Part shown: positions 18,106 to 27,257 of the stretch, piece by piece
Numbering within the stretch: position 1 is the stretch's first letter
How the letters are laid out: each line of letters begins with the position of its first letter
NCBI RefSeq assembly: GCF_006575665.1
Contig: NZ_CP041253.1
Location: 129,501 to 193,500, forward strand
Source: Echinicola soli
GTDB lineage: Bacteria > Bacteroidota > Bacteroidia > Cytophagales > Cyclobacteriaceae
DNA length: 64,000 bases
Direction: 5' to 3'
Notes under the pieces: model-generated
Databases searched by the model: none
Seen by the model: only the letters and a program-made list of their open reading frames with translations
Told to the model about the DNA's origin: nothing
Position numbers and translations under genes: made by a program

Positions 18106-18591
18106 ATGAAAAAACTACTGCCATATGTCCTTTTGATGGGATTTACTTTTGCATGCGACAAGCCGGCAGAAGAGACCGCAAACGAAGAGATGACCACAGA
18201 GCATACCTCAGAACCAGCAGACAAAATTCTTCAACAGAAGGGGTCTACCTGGTTCACCTATGAGGGCACTGTACCTTGTGAGGATTGCAGCGGTATCAAG
18301 ATGACATTGCGATTAGAAAACCGGGCCGAAAAGGATACAAGAGAATACAAGCTTACCCAAGTCTATCTGGACACTCCAGATGGCAATAGAACCTTTGAAT
18401 CCTCAGGTGTTTATGAAGTTTCTTATGGGATGGAAGGGAATCCCGGAGCCATGGTCATCACCTTGCTGGACGGTCAGGAAAATCCCGTCAAACATTTTCT
18501 TCAGGAAAAGGACAGTGATAAGTTCATTATGCTTGACATCAACAAAAAGAAAATAAAATCCGATCTTAATTATTCGTTGATCATAAAATAA
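18106..18591 (+). CDS. NlpE-like lipoprotein
   Basis: A 161-residue lipoprotein with lipobox-like 'FTFAC' (Cys near residue 17), an acidic linker and an NlpE N-terminal domain marked by 'YEGTVPCEDCSGIKMTLRLE', including the CxxC pair. NlpE of E. coli senses envelope stress and copper; here only the N-terminal domain is present, as in many Bacteroidota. It probably shares a transcript with the threonine dehydrogenase, but no functional link is obvious. Confidence 0.82.
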   Translation: MKKLLPYVLLMGFTFACDKPAEETANEEMTTEHTSEPADKILQQKGSTWFTYEGTVPCEDCSGIKMTLRLENRAEKDTREYKLTQVYLDTPDGNRTFESSGVYEVSYGMEGNPGAMVITLLDGQENPVKHFLQEKDSDKFIMLDINKKKIKSDLNYSLIIK

Positions 18592-18642
18592 AGAGACTGT
18601 CCCATAAGCAGTCTTTTCGATCCTCCTTGGACACAAAAAAGG

Positions 18643-18685
18643 AGGAATCTCACATCACACTTGTAAATGCGCATTTGAGATTCCT
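18643..18685. terminator. Stem-loop between convergent genes
   Basis: AGGAATCTCA (18643-18652) pairs perfectly with TGAGATTCCT (18676-18685). The 'GGAATCTC' arms followed by 'TATCGGGGTCGG' recur at about 31990-32050, so this may be a copy of a dispersed repeat that also acts as a bidirectional terminator. Confidence 0.5.
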
Positions 18686-18725
18686 TCCCAATGTATCGGG
18701 GTCGGAATGGCAATGAGCCAGGCTT

Positions 18726-19082
18726 TTATTTTTTATCCAATATCTTCTCCTTCTGAAAACCCAAAAGCACATCACCATCAGGATAAACCATCACAGGCCT
18801 TTTGATCATACTGCTATTGGCCACCAATACGGGGATCGCTGTACTAGCCTCATCCATCCCGTCTTTTTCTTCCTCAGATAGTTTTCTGTAAGTGGTTCCC
18901 CTTTTATTGACCAATTGCGCAAGTGGCACCTTTTCCAAAAAAACCTCCAAAAGCTTGGCCGTCGGAGGCGTCTTTTTATAATCCACAAATTCGTAGGCGA
19001 CCCCTTCTTCTTCCAGTAATTTAAAGGTCTTTTTCATGGTATCACAGTTCTTGATACCGTACACAGCAAGTTTAGCACCCAT
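18726..19082 (-). CDS. Spx/ArsC-like reductase family protein
   Basis: A 118-residue thioredoxin-fold protein of the ArsC/Spx/YffB family. It begins 'AVYGIKNCDTMKKTFKLLEEEG' with a single N-terminal Cys, followed by 'YEFVDYKKTPP' and 'NKRGTTYRKLSEEEK' and the 'MIKRPVMVYPDG' cis-proline block. The CDTM context is of the YffB type; the substrate is unknown and arsenate reduction should not be assumed. It is the last gene of a likely operon, 8 bp after hemL. Confidence 0.85.
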   Translation of the reverse strand: MGAKLAVYGIKNCDTMKKTFKLLEEEGVAYEFVDYKKTPPTAKLLEVFLEKVPLAQLVNKRGTTYRKLSEEEKDGMDEASTAIPVLVANSSMIKRPVMVYPDGDVLLGFQKEKILDKK

Positions 19083-19090
19083 AATTCAAA

Positions 19091-20380
19091 TTATACTATT
19101 TCATTAAGTGAGGCTTCATTGGCTTCGAGGATATGAGCTACATGCTCATCTGTCAAAGCAGCACTCAAAAAGAGACTTTCAAATTGGGATGGTGGCAAGT
19201 ATACACCTCGCTTCAACATGGCCTGGAAATATTTCCCGAATAATGCAGTATCAGCTGTTTTTGCTGTCTCAAAATCCACCACTTTCTCGGATGTAAAAAA
19301 CAAACTGTACATACTTCCAAGATGCGTCATGGTATAGTCCAGGCCCATTTTGTCAAGAGTACCTTTTACACCAGCCACCAGCCTGCTCCCTGTTTGGTCA
19401 AGTTTCTTGTACACTTCCGGATGCTGAGAGAGATAATCCAGCATGGCCATTCCCGCAGCCGTGGCGATGGGGTTTCCAGACAAGGTACCCGCTTGATAAA
19501 CGGGCCCAACAGGCGAAACAAAATCCATGATTTCCTTCTTTCCTCCATATGCGCCCACAGGCATGCCGCCACCGATGATTTTACCCATGGTAGTCAAATC
19601 CGGTGTAACACCAAACACTTCTTGGGCGCCTCCAGGAGCAAGACGAAAACCGGTCATTACTTCATCGAAAATCAGAACAATACCTTCCTCATCACATAAC
19701 TTTCTAAGGCCTTGCAGAAAGCCTTCTTCTGGCAATACCAATCCCATATTCCCCGGCACAGGCTCTAAAATAATCGCAGCCACTTCATCCCTATTCGCCT
19801 CCACCACTTCCTTCACGGCATTCAGATCATTATATGGAGCCAATAGGGTATCCTTTGCGGTGCCCTTGGTTACCCCTGGAGAATTAGGGGCTCCCATCGT
19901 AATCGCTCCTGATCCAGCAGCAATCAAGAATGAATCGCCATGACCATGGTAATTTCCTTCAAATTTGATAAACTTATCACGGCCGGTATATCCCCTGGCG
20001 AGCCTTACTGCAGACATGGTGGCTTCGGTCCCGGAGTTGACCATCCTTACTTTTTCTACAGAAGGGACCATCTTACAGATCAATTCAGCGATATCGATTT
20101 CTTTTGCCGTAGGTGCGCCAAATGACGTTCCATTTTCAACAGCCTTGATGATCGCCTCATTTATTGCTGGATGGTTATGCCCCAAAATCATCGGCCCCCA
20201 GCTATTGATCAGCTCAATGTAGCGGTTATCATCCTCGTCATAGAGATAGGCTCCTTCCGCCTTTTTGATGAACAGGGGATCTCCACCTACAGCCTTAAAA
20301 GCCCTCACTGGTGAGTTTACACCTCCTGGTATGAAATTTTGAGCATTAAAAAAAAGCGACTTACTATTTTGGATATTCAT
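19091..20380 (-). CDS. hemL: Glutamate-1-semialdehyde 2,1-aminomutase
   Basis: A 429-residue class III PLP aminotransferase-fold enzyme that makes 5-aminolevulinate. The motifs '[13 protein letters not shown]', '[16 protein letters not shown]', '[16 protein letters not shown]' and the PLP-lysine '[17 protein letters not shown]' are present. It follows the product of hemA (1.4-2.7 kb) in the C5 pathway. It lies 9 bp after the periplasmic-binding-protein gene and 8 bp before the Spx-like gene. Confidence 0.96.
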   Translation of the reverse strand: MNIQNSKSLFFNAQNFIPGGVNSPVRAFKAVGGDPLFIKKAEGAYLYDEDDNRYIELINSWGPMILGHNHPAINEAIIKAVENGTSFGAPTAKEIDIAELICKMVPSVEKVRMVNSGTEATMSAVRLARGYTGRDKFIKFEGNYHGHGDSFLIAAGSGAITMGAPNSPGVTKGTAKDTLLAPYNDLNAVKEVVEANRDEVAAIILEPVPGNMGLVLPEEGFLQGLRKLCDEEGIVLIFDEVMTGFRLAPGGAQEVFGVTPDLTTMGKIIGGGMPVGAYGGKKEIMDFVSPVGPVYQAGTLSGNPIATAAGMAMLDYLSQHPEVYKKLDQTGSRLVAGVKGTLDKMGLDYTMTHLGSMYSLFFTSEKVVDFETAKTADTALFGKYFQAMLKRGVYLPPSQFESLFLSAALTDEHVAHILEANEASLNEIV

Positions 20381-20389
20381 TAAAACGTG

Positions 20390-22063
20390 TTATTTTATTT
20401 CCTTAATTTCACCTTCATTAAGTTTCAGTACAGGTACATACCGATTGGATTGGCTCCCATTAAAGTCCAGTCCAAAACCAAGATCAGATTGGACTGCACC
20501 TTGTCTATTGAGATTTTTTCTAAAATCAAATCCGGCAGTGGCATTGACCGAGCCTGCCACCCACTTCATCAGCTCGAAGCCAATGTAAGCATTGGAGCCA
20601 GGATAGGTGCTGTATTTTTCAAAAAAACGAAACCTGAAATCTTCTGTTTGCGACTTACTAAAGTCCACCGTATTGTTTCCGATATAATTCAGGTCATTGC
20701 CTTCCAGCATTTCAAAATTGGCAAAATTAAAATACAGCCAACTGTCCATCACAAAAATAGGAACACTGGTACTGAGAGATTCCAACAGAGACAAGGTAGG
20801 TGAGGCGATATAAGGATCATCTGAGAATATGACGATTTGGTCAGCACGCGCGGTCATGCCCGGCTTTAGCCCTACATTGGACAAAAAGTCCCGAATGTTG
20901 CTAGCCCCTACTTTCTCATTGAATACAATGCGATACCCTCGTTTAGAGGCCTCTTCAGCCAACTGACGTGCCATCAACTCATCCCGCGAGGAACCCGAGT
21001 AGGCAATTGCTATCCGGTTTCCGGCCACATGCTTTCTGCCATAGTTCAATAACTTGTCAACAATCACTTCGGTAGAAGGCCTGAAAAGATAGGCATAATC
21101 GGTATCACCAAACGTCTCCTTGATATTGGAAAGCGGATTGATGAATGGAATTTTATGACGGTCTGCAAAATTGGCCACCAACGCTGTTTCTTCAGGATAA
21201 ATAGGCCCTATAATAATATCCGCCTTGTTGAAAAACGGATCGGACAGAATTTTTTGTACTACGGCATTTTTTCTTTCCGTGTCAAAAGTCTTTACATTGA
21301 TGTCCATTCCTTTGCTCTTGGCATCCTTAATGGCCATGTCCAAACCTTGATAAAGCTCAAAAACAAAGTTCCCCCCGTCCAGGCTCCTAACACCTGAACC
21401 ACCTTGATAGTTAAACGGAAGCACAATGGCTACATCCAACGTATTGTTTTTAATCCTATCCAATACCCGTCCATCTCCTTCTTTTCCGGCCAGGTTCATA
21501 TCGTTCAGTTCTGCCAACAGTTTCTTCTCATTGGAAGAAAGTACCGATTGTTGTAGTAATTTCTCTTTCAAGGCCAGGCTGTATCCTTTGTTTTCTTTAA
21601 AAGAAGCATAATGCGCCACCAGCAAACTTACGGTCACGCTATTACTGCAATAATCATAACTGGCCCGATAGCTTTCCTCTTTGATTGCTTCGCCATCGAT
21701 TTTCCCCATAGCCTTCAGTCCGTCATAGGCTTGGTTCAGTGAAAAATTGGTAGTCCCCAATAAGTACAAGGCCTCATCTTCTTTCTCCCAGTTGTAATCG
21801 GTCACCAGCTGCTCCAAGGTCACTTTGGCAAGCTGGTACTGTTGGTTTTTATTGGCTGCCCTTGCAAAATGATAGTGGGCATATAAGGCCAGCTTTCCAT
21901 AATTATTATAATCCAAATAAGGCCTCAGCTGCTCCATCGCCTCCTCTGGACTTCCGCTGTCAATCAATCTCACGGCAGAGCTGTAGCCTGTCCCTGTCTG
22001 CTGGGCCAGCACTGGACTGCCCAACAATATGACAAGCAATAAAAATATGTTTATCTTTCTCAT
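20390..22063 (-). CDS. Periplasmic-binding-protein-like (Peripla_BP_6) exported protein
   Basis: A 557-residue protein with a signal peptide ('VILLGSPVLAQ', cleavage near residue 20), an alpha-helical TPR-like N-terminal part ('ALYAHYHFARAANKNQQYQLAKVTLEQL') and a Leu/Ile/Val-binding-protein fold from about residue 200 ('VAIVLPFNYQGG', 'ADIIIGPIYPEETALVANFA', 'YSGSSRDELMARQLAEEA'). TPR plus Peripla_BP_6 is the design of LpoA-type activators and of many Bacteroidota orphan receptors. No ABC permease is nearby, so a transport role is doubtful. First gene of the operon with hemL. Confidence 0.82.
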   Translation of the reverse strand: MRKINIFLLLVILLGSPVLAQQTGTGYSSAVRLIDSGSPEEAMEQLRPYLDYNNYGKLALYAHYHFARAANKNQQYQLAKVTLEQLVTDYNWEKEDEALYLLGTTNFSLNQAYDGLKAMGKIDGEAIKEESYRASYDYCSNSVTVSLLVAHYASFKENKGYSLALKEKLLQQSVLSSNEKKLLAELNDMNLAGKEGDGRVLDRIKNNTLDVAIVLPFNYQGGSGVRSLDGGNFVFELYQGLDMAIKDAKSKGMDINVKTFDTERKNAVVQKILSDPFFNKADIIIGPIYPEETALVANFADRHKIPFINPLSNIKETFGDTDYAYLFRPSTEVIVDKLLNYGRKHVAGNRIAIAYSGSSRDELMARQLAEEASKRGYRIVFNEKVGASNIRDFLSNVGLKPGMTARADQIVIFSDDPYIASPTLSLLESLSTSVPIFVMDSWLYFNFANFEMLEGNDLNYIGNNTVDFSKSQTEDFRFRFFEKYSTYPGSNAYIGFELMKWVAGSVNATAGFDFRKNLNRQGAVQSDLGFGLDFNGSQSNRYVPVLKLNEGEIKEIK

Positions 22064-22254
22064 GGGTAAATTTTACTTACAATCATTTTGAAGACACTGG
22101 CTGCCCTGTCCAAAATAGCAGGTAGTTCATTTTGAATGATGTGAAACTGAGCAGCCTCTAAACAACCAGTGTCCGTCCACGGTTAAACTCAAATTCTATA
22201 CCTTATTTAAGACGGATTACGAATTTAATTGATTTTGAAACAAAACCACATAAA

Positions 22255-22280
22255 AAAAGCCTGATTTACATCAGGCTTTT
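22255..22280 (-). terminator. Rho-independent terminator of guaA
   Basis: AAAAGCCTGAT (22255-22265) pairs perfectly with ATCAGGCTTTT (22270-22280) around a TTAC loop; on the minus strand the stem is followed by a T run. It begins 4 bp after the guaA stop. Confidence 0.9.
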
Positions 22281-22283
22281 GCT

Positions 22284-23813
22284 TTATTCCCATTCAATGG
22301 TCGCAGGCGGCTTAGAGCTGATGTCATACACCACTCGATTGACCCCTTTTACCTTATTGATAATTTCATTGGATATTTTTCCCAAAAACTCGTACGGCAA
22401 ATGCACCCAGTCAGCGGTCATGCCATCCACAGACGTCACCGCCCTCAGCGCTATCACTTGTTCATAGGTCCGCTCATCTCCCATCACACCTACAGACTGA
22501 ACAGGAAGCAAAATCGCACCTGCCTGCCACACGCTATCATAGAGCTTATCGTCTTTAAGGCCTTGGATGAAGATATGATCGACCTCTTGCAGAATGGCCA
22601 CTTTCGCTGGGGTAATGTCTCCCAAAATCCGAATAGCCAGTCCTGGCCCAGGAAATGGATGCCTCCCAATGATATTCTCAGGAATCTGCAGTGCACGCCC
22701 CACTTCCCTTACTCCATCCTTAAACAGGGTATTGAGTGGCTCCACCACCTTCAATTTCATAAAATCCGGCAAACCACCTACATTATGGTGCGACTTGATC
22801 GTGGCAGAAGGCCCATTTACAGAAACAGATTCAATGACATCAGGATAGATCGTTCCCTGACCAAGCCATTTTACTCCTTGGATTTTATGCGCCTCATCGT
22901 CAAAGACTTCGATAAAAGTATTCCCGATCGCCTTTCGTTTATCTTCAGGATCACTCTTTCCAGCCAAAGCATCATAAAAACGCTGCTTGGCATCCACCCC
23001 GATCACATTCAGACCAAGGTACTTATAGGAATCGAGCACTTCTTCGTATTCATTTTTTCGCAACAGGCCATTGTCCACAAATACACAGGTCAGGTTATCC
23101 CCTATCGCCCTGTGGATCAGCGTCGCGGCCACAGAAGAATCCACTCCTCCTGACAGGCCCATGACCACTTTATCCCCCCCGATCTTCTCCTTCAATTCAT
23201 CAATGGTCGCATCGATAAACACATCAGAAGTCCAATCCTGACTGCACCCACAAATCTGCACGACAAAATTTCTCAGCACGTTTTTGCCCTCCTCAGAATG
23301 CGTTACTTCCGGGTGAAACTGGATACCAAATGTCTGCTCATTTGGCACCTTAAATGCAGCCACCTTCACCGAAGCAGTACTGGAAATTATCTCCCAGCCA
23401 TCCGGGAGGTCCTTGATCGTATCACCATGGGACATCCACACTTGGGAGCCATGCGAGACCTCATGAAACAAATCATTGTGCTTGTCGATAAAATTCAGGT
23501 TGGCCCGGCCGTATTCCCTGATTTCAGAAGGCGCCACATTGCCGCCATACTTTTGGGCGAGCAATTGGGATCCATAGCAAACACCCAAAAGGGGCAATTT
23601 ACCTCTGAACTGCTCAAGGTCTATATCTGGAGAGCCTTCATCCCTAACCGAGCAGGGGCTGCCCGATAGGATCACACCTTTTATATCGGAGGTGATTTCC
23701 GGGATGTTGTTATAGGGGTGGATTTCACAGTACACATCGAGTTCTCTTACTCTTCTGGCAATAAGCTGTGTGTACTGGGATCCAAAATCTAGGATAAGTA
23801 TCTGTTCTGCCAT
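22284..23813 (-). CDS. guaA: GMP synthase (glutamine-hydrolysing)
   Basis: A 509-residue two-domain enzyme that converts XMP to GMP. The N-terminal class I glutamine amidotransferase domain carries '[11 protein letters not shown]' with the nucleophilic Cys and '[15 protein letters not shown]' with the catalytic His/Glu; the synthetase domain has the PP-loop '[15 protein letters not shown]' and ends with '[13 protein letters not shown]' and '[11 protein letters not shown]'. ATG 23813 is chosen; the TTG two codons upstream is part of the likely -7 box. It is a single gene with its own terminator. Confidence 0.97.
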   Translation of the reverse strand: MAEQILILDFGSQYTQLIARRVRELDVYCEIHPYNNIPEITSDIKGVILSGSPCSVRDEGSPDIDLEQFRGKLPLLGVCYGSQLLAQKYGGNVAPSEIREYGRANLNFIDKHNDLFHEVSHGSQVWMSHGDTIKDLPDGWEIISSTASVKVAAFKVPNEQTFGIQFHPEVTHSEEGKNVLRNFVVQICGCSQDWTSDVFIDATIDELKEKIGGDKVVMGLSGGVDSSVAATLIHRAIGDNLTCVFVDNGLLRKNEYEEVLDSYKYLGLNVIGVDAKQRFYDALAGKSDPEDKRKAIGNTFIEVFDDEAHKIQGVKWLGQGTIYPDVIESVSVNGPSATIKSHHNVGGLPDFMKLKVVEPLNTLFKDGVREVGRALQIPENIIGRHPFPGPGLAIRILGDITPAKVAILQEVDHIFIQGLKDDKLYDSVWQAGAILLPVQSVGVMGDERTYEQVIALRAVTSVDGMTADWVHLPYEFLGKISNEIINKVKGVNRVVYDISSKPPATIEWE

Positions 23814-23816
23814 GCG

Positions 23817-23843
23817 CAAAGGTAATCACACTTCCATTAACGG
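23817..23843 (-). promoter_or_regulatory. Promoter abutting the guaA start
   Basis: On the minus strand TACCTTTG (23817-23824) fits TAnnTTTG and ends 3 bp before the guaA ATG; TTTT lies 19 bp further upstream as a weak -33. The transcript would start at or just at the ATG, so a leaderless mRNA is possible. Confidence 0.5.
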
Positions 23844-23885
23844 AAAAGCCGGAACTGAAAATTTCGAAATTTTATTTGGAAAAAA

Positions 23886-23919
23886 AATGTCACCCTTTGC
23901 TTTCGCTCAGGGTGACATT
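23886..23919. terminator. Hairpin after the GalNAc operon
   Basis: AATGTCACCCT (23886-23896) and AGGGTGACATT (23909-23919) form a perfect 11-bp stem with a 12-nt loop, preceded by an A run that is a T run on the minus strand. It lies downstream of the GH109-like gene and probably ends that operon. Confidence 0.65.
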
Positions 23920-23967
23920 CCGATCTTCTATGGTAATCTAAAAGATTTACAGTCTAACTATTTGTGG

Positions 23968-25380
23968 TTATATTCTCACACCGGTATTTCCTCCCCCTTC
24001 AAGGGTAATGCTTACAGGCTTGTTGGTTTTCCAAGAACCTCCTGTAAAGTCCGGCACATCGATGGAAGTGGCCCTATTGGCCACAGACCATTCGGACAGT
24101 GGTGAGATCGCACTCCAAAGCGCAGCGTCATACACATCCTGATCCAGGGGAAGGCCATTTCTCAGGCAATCCACCAGTCTCCAGGTCATCATAAAGTCCA
24201 TGCCACCATGACCACCGATCTTTTTGGCCATTTCACCCACTTTTTTGGTGATTTCTGGCGTATATTTTTCTTCCAGTTCAGTCATCTGCTCATCCGAAAA
24301 CCAGCGGTGTCCTGTTGCCACACCTTGCTTAGGCCATTTTCTGGCGATGCCTTTGGTACCGCTGACCAAGTGAATTCTTGAATATGGCCTTGGAGAAGTC
24401 ACATCGTGCTGGATCATGATGGACTTGCCTTTCTTGGTTTTCACCATGGTCGTATTCAGGTTGCCACGGAACTGCATATTGGCATATGAGGCAAAGAAAT
24501 CATCATCCTCTGCCAGTTCCTGGGCGTGCTTCTGCATCATGAAATCATTGCTGGACAAGGAGGTCAGGTAATCCATCTGGTCACCCCTGTTGATGTCCAT
24601 GACTTGGCAGATTGGACCTAAGCCGTGTGTCGCATAGAGGTTGCCGTTTCTGTGGGCGTTTTCCTTAAGCCTCCACATGTCCTCATAGCCACCTTCTTTC
24701 TTAAAGTTTAGCCCCAGCAGATCATGCAGATAAGCACCTTCTCCGTGGATCACATCCCCAAAGAAGCCGTCCCTGGCCATATTGAGCGTCATCATTTCGA
24801 AGAAATCATAGCAGCAATTCTCCATCATCATGCAGTGCTTCTTGGTACGCTCGGAGGTCTCCACCAGCTCCCAGCATTCCTCTAGCGTCTTGGCAGCAGG
24901 CACCTCGATGGCCACGTGCTTGTCAGACTCCATTGCATGCACGGCCATTGGCACGTGCCACTCCCAAGGCGTTAGTATAAACACAATATCCAGGTCATCA
25001 CGATCCACCAGCTTTTTCCAAGCATAGGCCGACCCAGAATAGGTATCCGGATCATGCGGGGAATCCTTCAGCATTTCCTTCACCTTGTCCACTTTCTCGG
25101 GAACCAGGTCACAGATTGCTTTGATCTCTACGCCTTTTATCTTACTCATTCGTTCCACATGTCCAGGACCTCGCATGCCCAAGCCTATAAAGCCAGCCCG
25201 TACCGTATCCAACTTAGGAGCACCGTAACCCGACATGTTAAATCGTTGGTTATTTTTTCTTTTGCTCTGTCTTAATACTTCGTCCAACTGTGGCTGGGTA
25301 AACCCGCTCATACCAGCTCCTACCAACCCCATACCTGCAAGCCCGGAAAGCTTAAGAAAATCTCTTCTATTATTGCTCAT
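23968..25380 (-). CDS. Tat-exported GH109-like Gfo/Idh/MocA protein (putative alpha-N-acetylgalactosaminidase)
   Basis: A 470-residue protein with a twin-arginine signal ('NNRRDFLKLSGLAGMGL') and a Rossmann domain 'AGFIGLGMRGPGHVERM'. Blocks such as 'LTPWEWHVPMAVHAM', 'MMMENCCYDFFEMMTLNMA', 'LYATHGLGPICQVMDINRG' and 'GGHGGMDFMMTWRLVDCLRN' are, from memory, those of GH109, NAD-using enzymes that remove terminal alpha-GalNAc. An ordinary sugar oxidoreductase is the alternative, but export via Tat and the AgaS/tagatose-type genes upstream favour GH109. It is the last gene of the operon, 60 bp after the amidohydrolase. Confidence 0.8.
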   Translation of the reverse strand: MSNNRRDFLKLSGLAGMGLVGAGMSGFTQPQLDEVLRQSKRKNNQRFNMSGYGAPKLDTVRAGFIGLGMRGPGHVERMSKIKGVEIKAICDLVPEKVDKVKEMLKDSPHDPDTYSGSAYAWKKLVDRDDLDIVFILTPWEWHVPMAVHAMESDKHVAIEVPAAKTLEECWELVETSERTKKHCMMMENCCYDFFEMMTLNMARDGFFGDVIHGEGAYLHDLLGLNFKKEGGYEDMWRLKENAHRNGNLYATHGLGPICQVMDINRGDQMDYLTSLSSNDFMMQKHAQELAEDDDFFASYANMQFRGNLNTTMVKTKKGKSIMIQHDVTSPRPYSRIHLVSGTKGIARKWPKQGVATGHRWFSDEQMTELEEKYTPEITKKVGEMAKKIGGHGGMDFMMTWRLVDCLRNGLPLDQDVYDAALWSAISPLSEWSVANRATSIDVPDFTGGSWKTNKPVSITLEGGGNTGVRI

Positions 25381-25440
25381 AATGATGACTTTTATGGTTA
25401 GTGTAATTATTAATTTTCCAAAACAGCTTTGTTCCGGTCG

Positions 25441-26424
25441 TCATTCAAAACCGTAAACCCTGGCCGCATTGGTATAGAATAGTTTTTGTAAAACTCCTTT
25501 AGGTAAATTAAGTCCGCGGAATTTACCGGAAAACTCAGGTGCCTCCAGCTCCTTGTCGGTTGCGAAGAAGTCCCAGTGAAAATTCCACAAATGTTCAAAT
25601 CGATCCGCCACTCCCTGATCGCCAAAAGAACCATCGTCGATCACATCCGTACCGTACATGATCCTATCCTGGTACTTGATCATAAACGCCCGTACATCCT
25701 CCCGGCGTTCTTTGGCCTGTAACTGTAAATGGCAAACCCTCTCGGCCACATCGGTCAAAAGATTAGGATACTTATCCAGCCTTGTGGCCACTTGGTCTAT
25801 GCTCCATTCCATGCTCAGCAAGTGCAAGCCTACAAATTGAAGATTTGGATGGCGCTCCAACATCCTGTCCCTTGCCTCCATTTGCGCTTGATATGAAGGG
25901 TATTCCGGATGTAGGAACATATGGTATTCAGGATGGCCACTAAAATAATTCCGGTCCGAGTCCACCGTCATTTCTTCCAAAGGAAGCCAGCAGTTTTTTG
26001 GCTCCCCCTGATGGCCAATCAACAGGATGTGATTTTTCTCAAGATAATCCAAGATAGGCGCGACCCGCTCATCATCTATCATGATAAACTGACCTTGGCT
26101 GTCTTTTAGATCCATCCCAATATTCTTCCAAATCTTCACCCCGGAAGCTCCCTTCTCCAAGCCCCGCTTTATTTGTTCGATGGCCCTCGTGGCCCAGCCC
26201 TCCTCATTTATCCCTTCTGTAGAAAATGAGGTGACAAATCTAATCCGGTTTGGGTATTGGCTGTCCAGTTGTTTGAGTACCTCTTGTTGGCCCTCGATGG
26301 AATCAAAAAAAGGTATCTCTGTATTGATCGAAAGAAAGGAAGCGCCATACTCAAGGGCTTTTTCCATTTTTTCGATGGAATGTGTATTTAAATGTACGTG
26401 TGCGTCTATAAAAGGACGAATCAT
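25441..26424 (-). CDS. TIM-barrel amidohydrolase (amidohydrolase-2 type)
   Basis: A 327-residue metal-dependent hydrolase of the COG2159 type. It starts 'MIRPFIDAHVHLNTHSIEKM' with the HxH metal motif, has 'LLIGHQGEP' and 'FVGLHLLSMEW' His-containing strands, and ends with 'IMYGTDVIDDG' carrying the metal-binding Asp and 'FYTNAARVYGF'. It is not a NagA/AgaA-type deacetylase by sequence. It starts directly against the stop of the aldolase gene, so it belongs to the sugar operon; lactonase or deacetylase action on an operon intermediate is only a guess. Confidence 0.82.
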   Translation of the reverse strand: MIRPFIDAHVHLNTHSIEKMEKALEYGASFLSINTEIPFFDSIEGQQEVLKQLDSQYPNRIRFVTSFSTEGINEEGWATRAIEQIKRGLEKGASGVKIWKNIGMDLKDSQGQFIMIDDERVAPILDYLEKNHILLIGHQGEPKNCWLPLEEMTVDSDRNYFSGHPEYHMFLHPEYPSYQAQMEARDRMLERHPNLQFVGLHLLSMEWSIDQVATRLDKYPNLLTDVAERVCHLQLQAKERREDVRAFMIKYQDRIMYGTDVIDDGSFGDQGVADRFEHLWNFHWDFFATDKELEAPEFSGKFRGLNLPKGVLQKLFYTNAARVYGFE

Positions 26425-27249
26425 TTATTTATCGTTTTTCATGATATCCAACTTATAACTCACCAAATCAGTCACTTCTTTGGTGGCTTTCGGGAAGACC
26501 TTCCGCAAGTCGATTTCTTCATTTTCAAGCAGCAGTTGCTGCAAGGTCTTCATGAAAATATTTTTGATTTCAGTCGCCAGGTTCACTTTGCAGATGCCTC
26601 GGGTGATGGCTTTCCGTAACTGTTCCTCAGAAACTCCTGAGCTACCATGAAGGACCAAGGTCGCCTCTGTGGCCGCTGCTATTTCACTTAATAGATCAAA
26701 TTGCAATTTAGGCTCTTGTTTATAAAAGCCATGTGCCGTACCAATGGAAATCGCCAGTGCATCCACCCCGGTTTGCTCGACGAAGGTTTTGGCCTCCTCG
26801 GCTGTTGTAAACCCTTGGTGCTCGTGAGACTGACCCAGTTTGGCCACATACCCCAGCTCAGCTTCCACGTTTGCACCGTATTTATGTGCTCTCTTTACCA
26901 CTTCCTGGGTGATTTTCACATTTTCATTAAAAGGCAACTCACTACCGTCAATCATCACCGAGTCAAATCCGGCATCCAAGCAAGCCTGTACCAGCTCGAC
27001 ACTGCCACCATGATCCAAATGGATCCAGCCTTCTACTCCATACTCCTTCAGTGCTGCACGCCCCATGGCGACTGCCGTATTAAGCCCCATATAGTCTATC
27101 GAACTCTTGGTCAATTGTAAAATCACGGGCTCGTCCAAGGTGGACGCAGCCTTCATGACACCCTGTAGTGTTTCCAGGTTATAGAAATTGGTGGCCAATA
27201 ACCCACGTTTTTGGGCTGTAAATCCCTGTAATTTATGCTTTAACTTCAT
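26425..27249 (-). CDS. Class II fructose/tagatose-bisphosphate aldolase (GatY/KbaY-like)
   Basis: A 274-residue zinc-dependent aldolase. Metal and catalytic motifs are visible: 'GWIHLDHGGSVELVQACLDAG' (catalytic Asp, zinc His), 'VMIDGSELPFNENV', 'VEAELGYV', 'ISIGTAHGFY' (zinc His) and 'LVLHGSSGVSEEQLRKAI' (zinc His). The length is typical of GatY/KbaY. In this operon it would split tagatose-1,6-bisphosphate into DHAP and glyceraldehyde-3-phosphate; specificity is inferred from context. It is 8 bp from the PfkB gene. Confidence 0.9.
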   Translation of the reverse strand: MKLKHKLQGFTAQKRGLLATNFYNLETLQGVMKAASTLDEPVILQLTKSSIDYMGLNTAVAMGRAALKEYGVEGWIHLDHGGSVELVQACLDAGFDSVMIDGSELPFNENVKITQEVVKRAHKYGANVEAELGYVAKLGQSHEHQGFTTAEEAKTFVEQTGVDALAISIGTAHGFYKQEPKLQFDLLSEIAAATEATLVLHGSSGVSEEQLRKAITRGICKVNLATEIKNIFMKTLQQLLLENEEIDLRKVFPKATKEVTDLVSYKLDIMKNDK

Positions 27250-27257
27250 GACAATGA

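Noticed and set aside
18106..18591. NlpE-like gene as a copper-stress sensor
   Set aside because: Only the N-terminal domain is present and no copper-related genes are nearby, so the function is left open.
22401..23153. A 250-codon open frame on the plus strand
   Set aside because: It lies antisense inside guaA and shows no family features.
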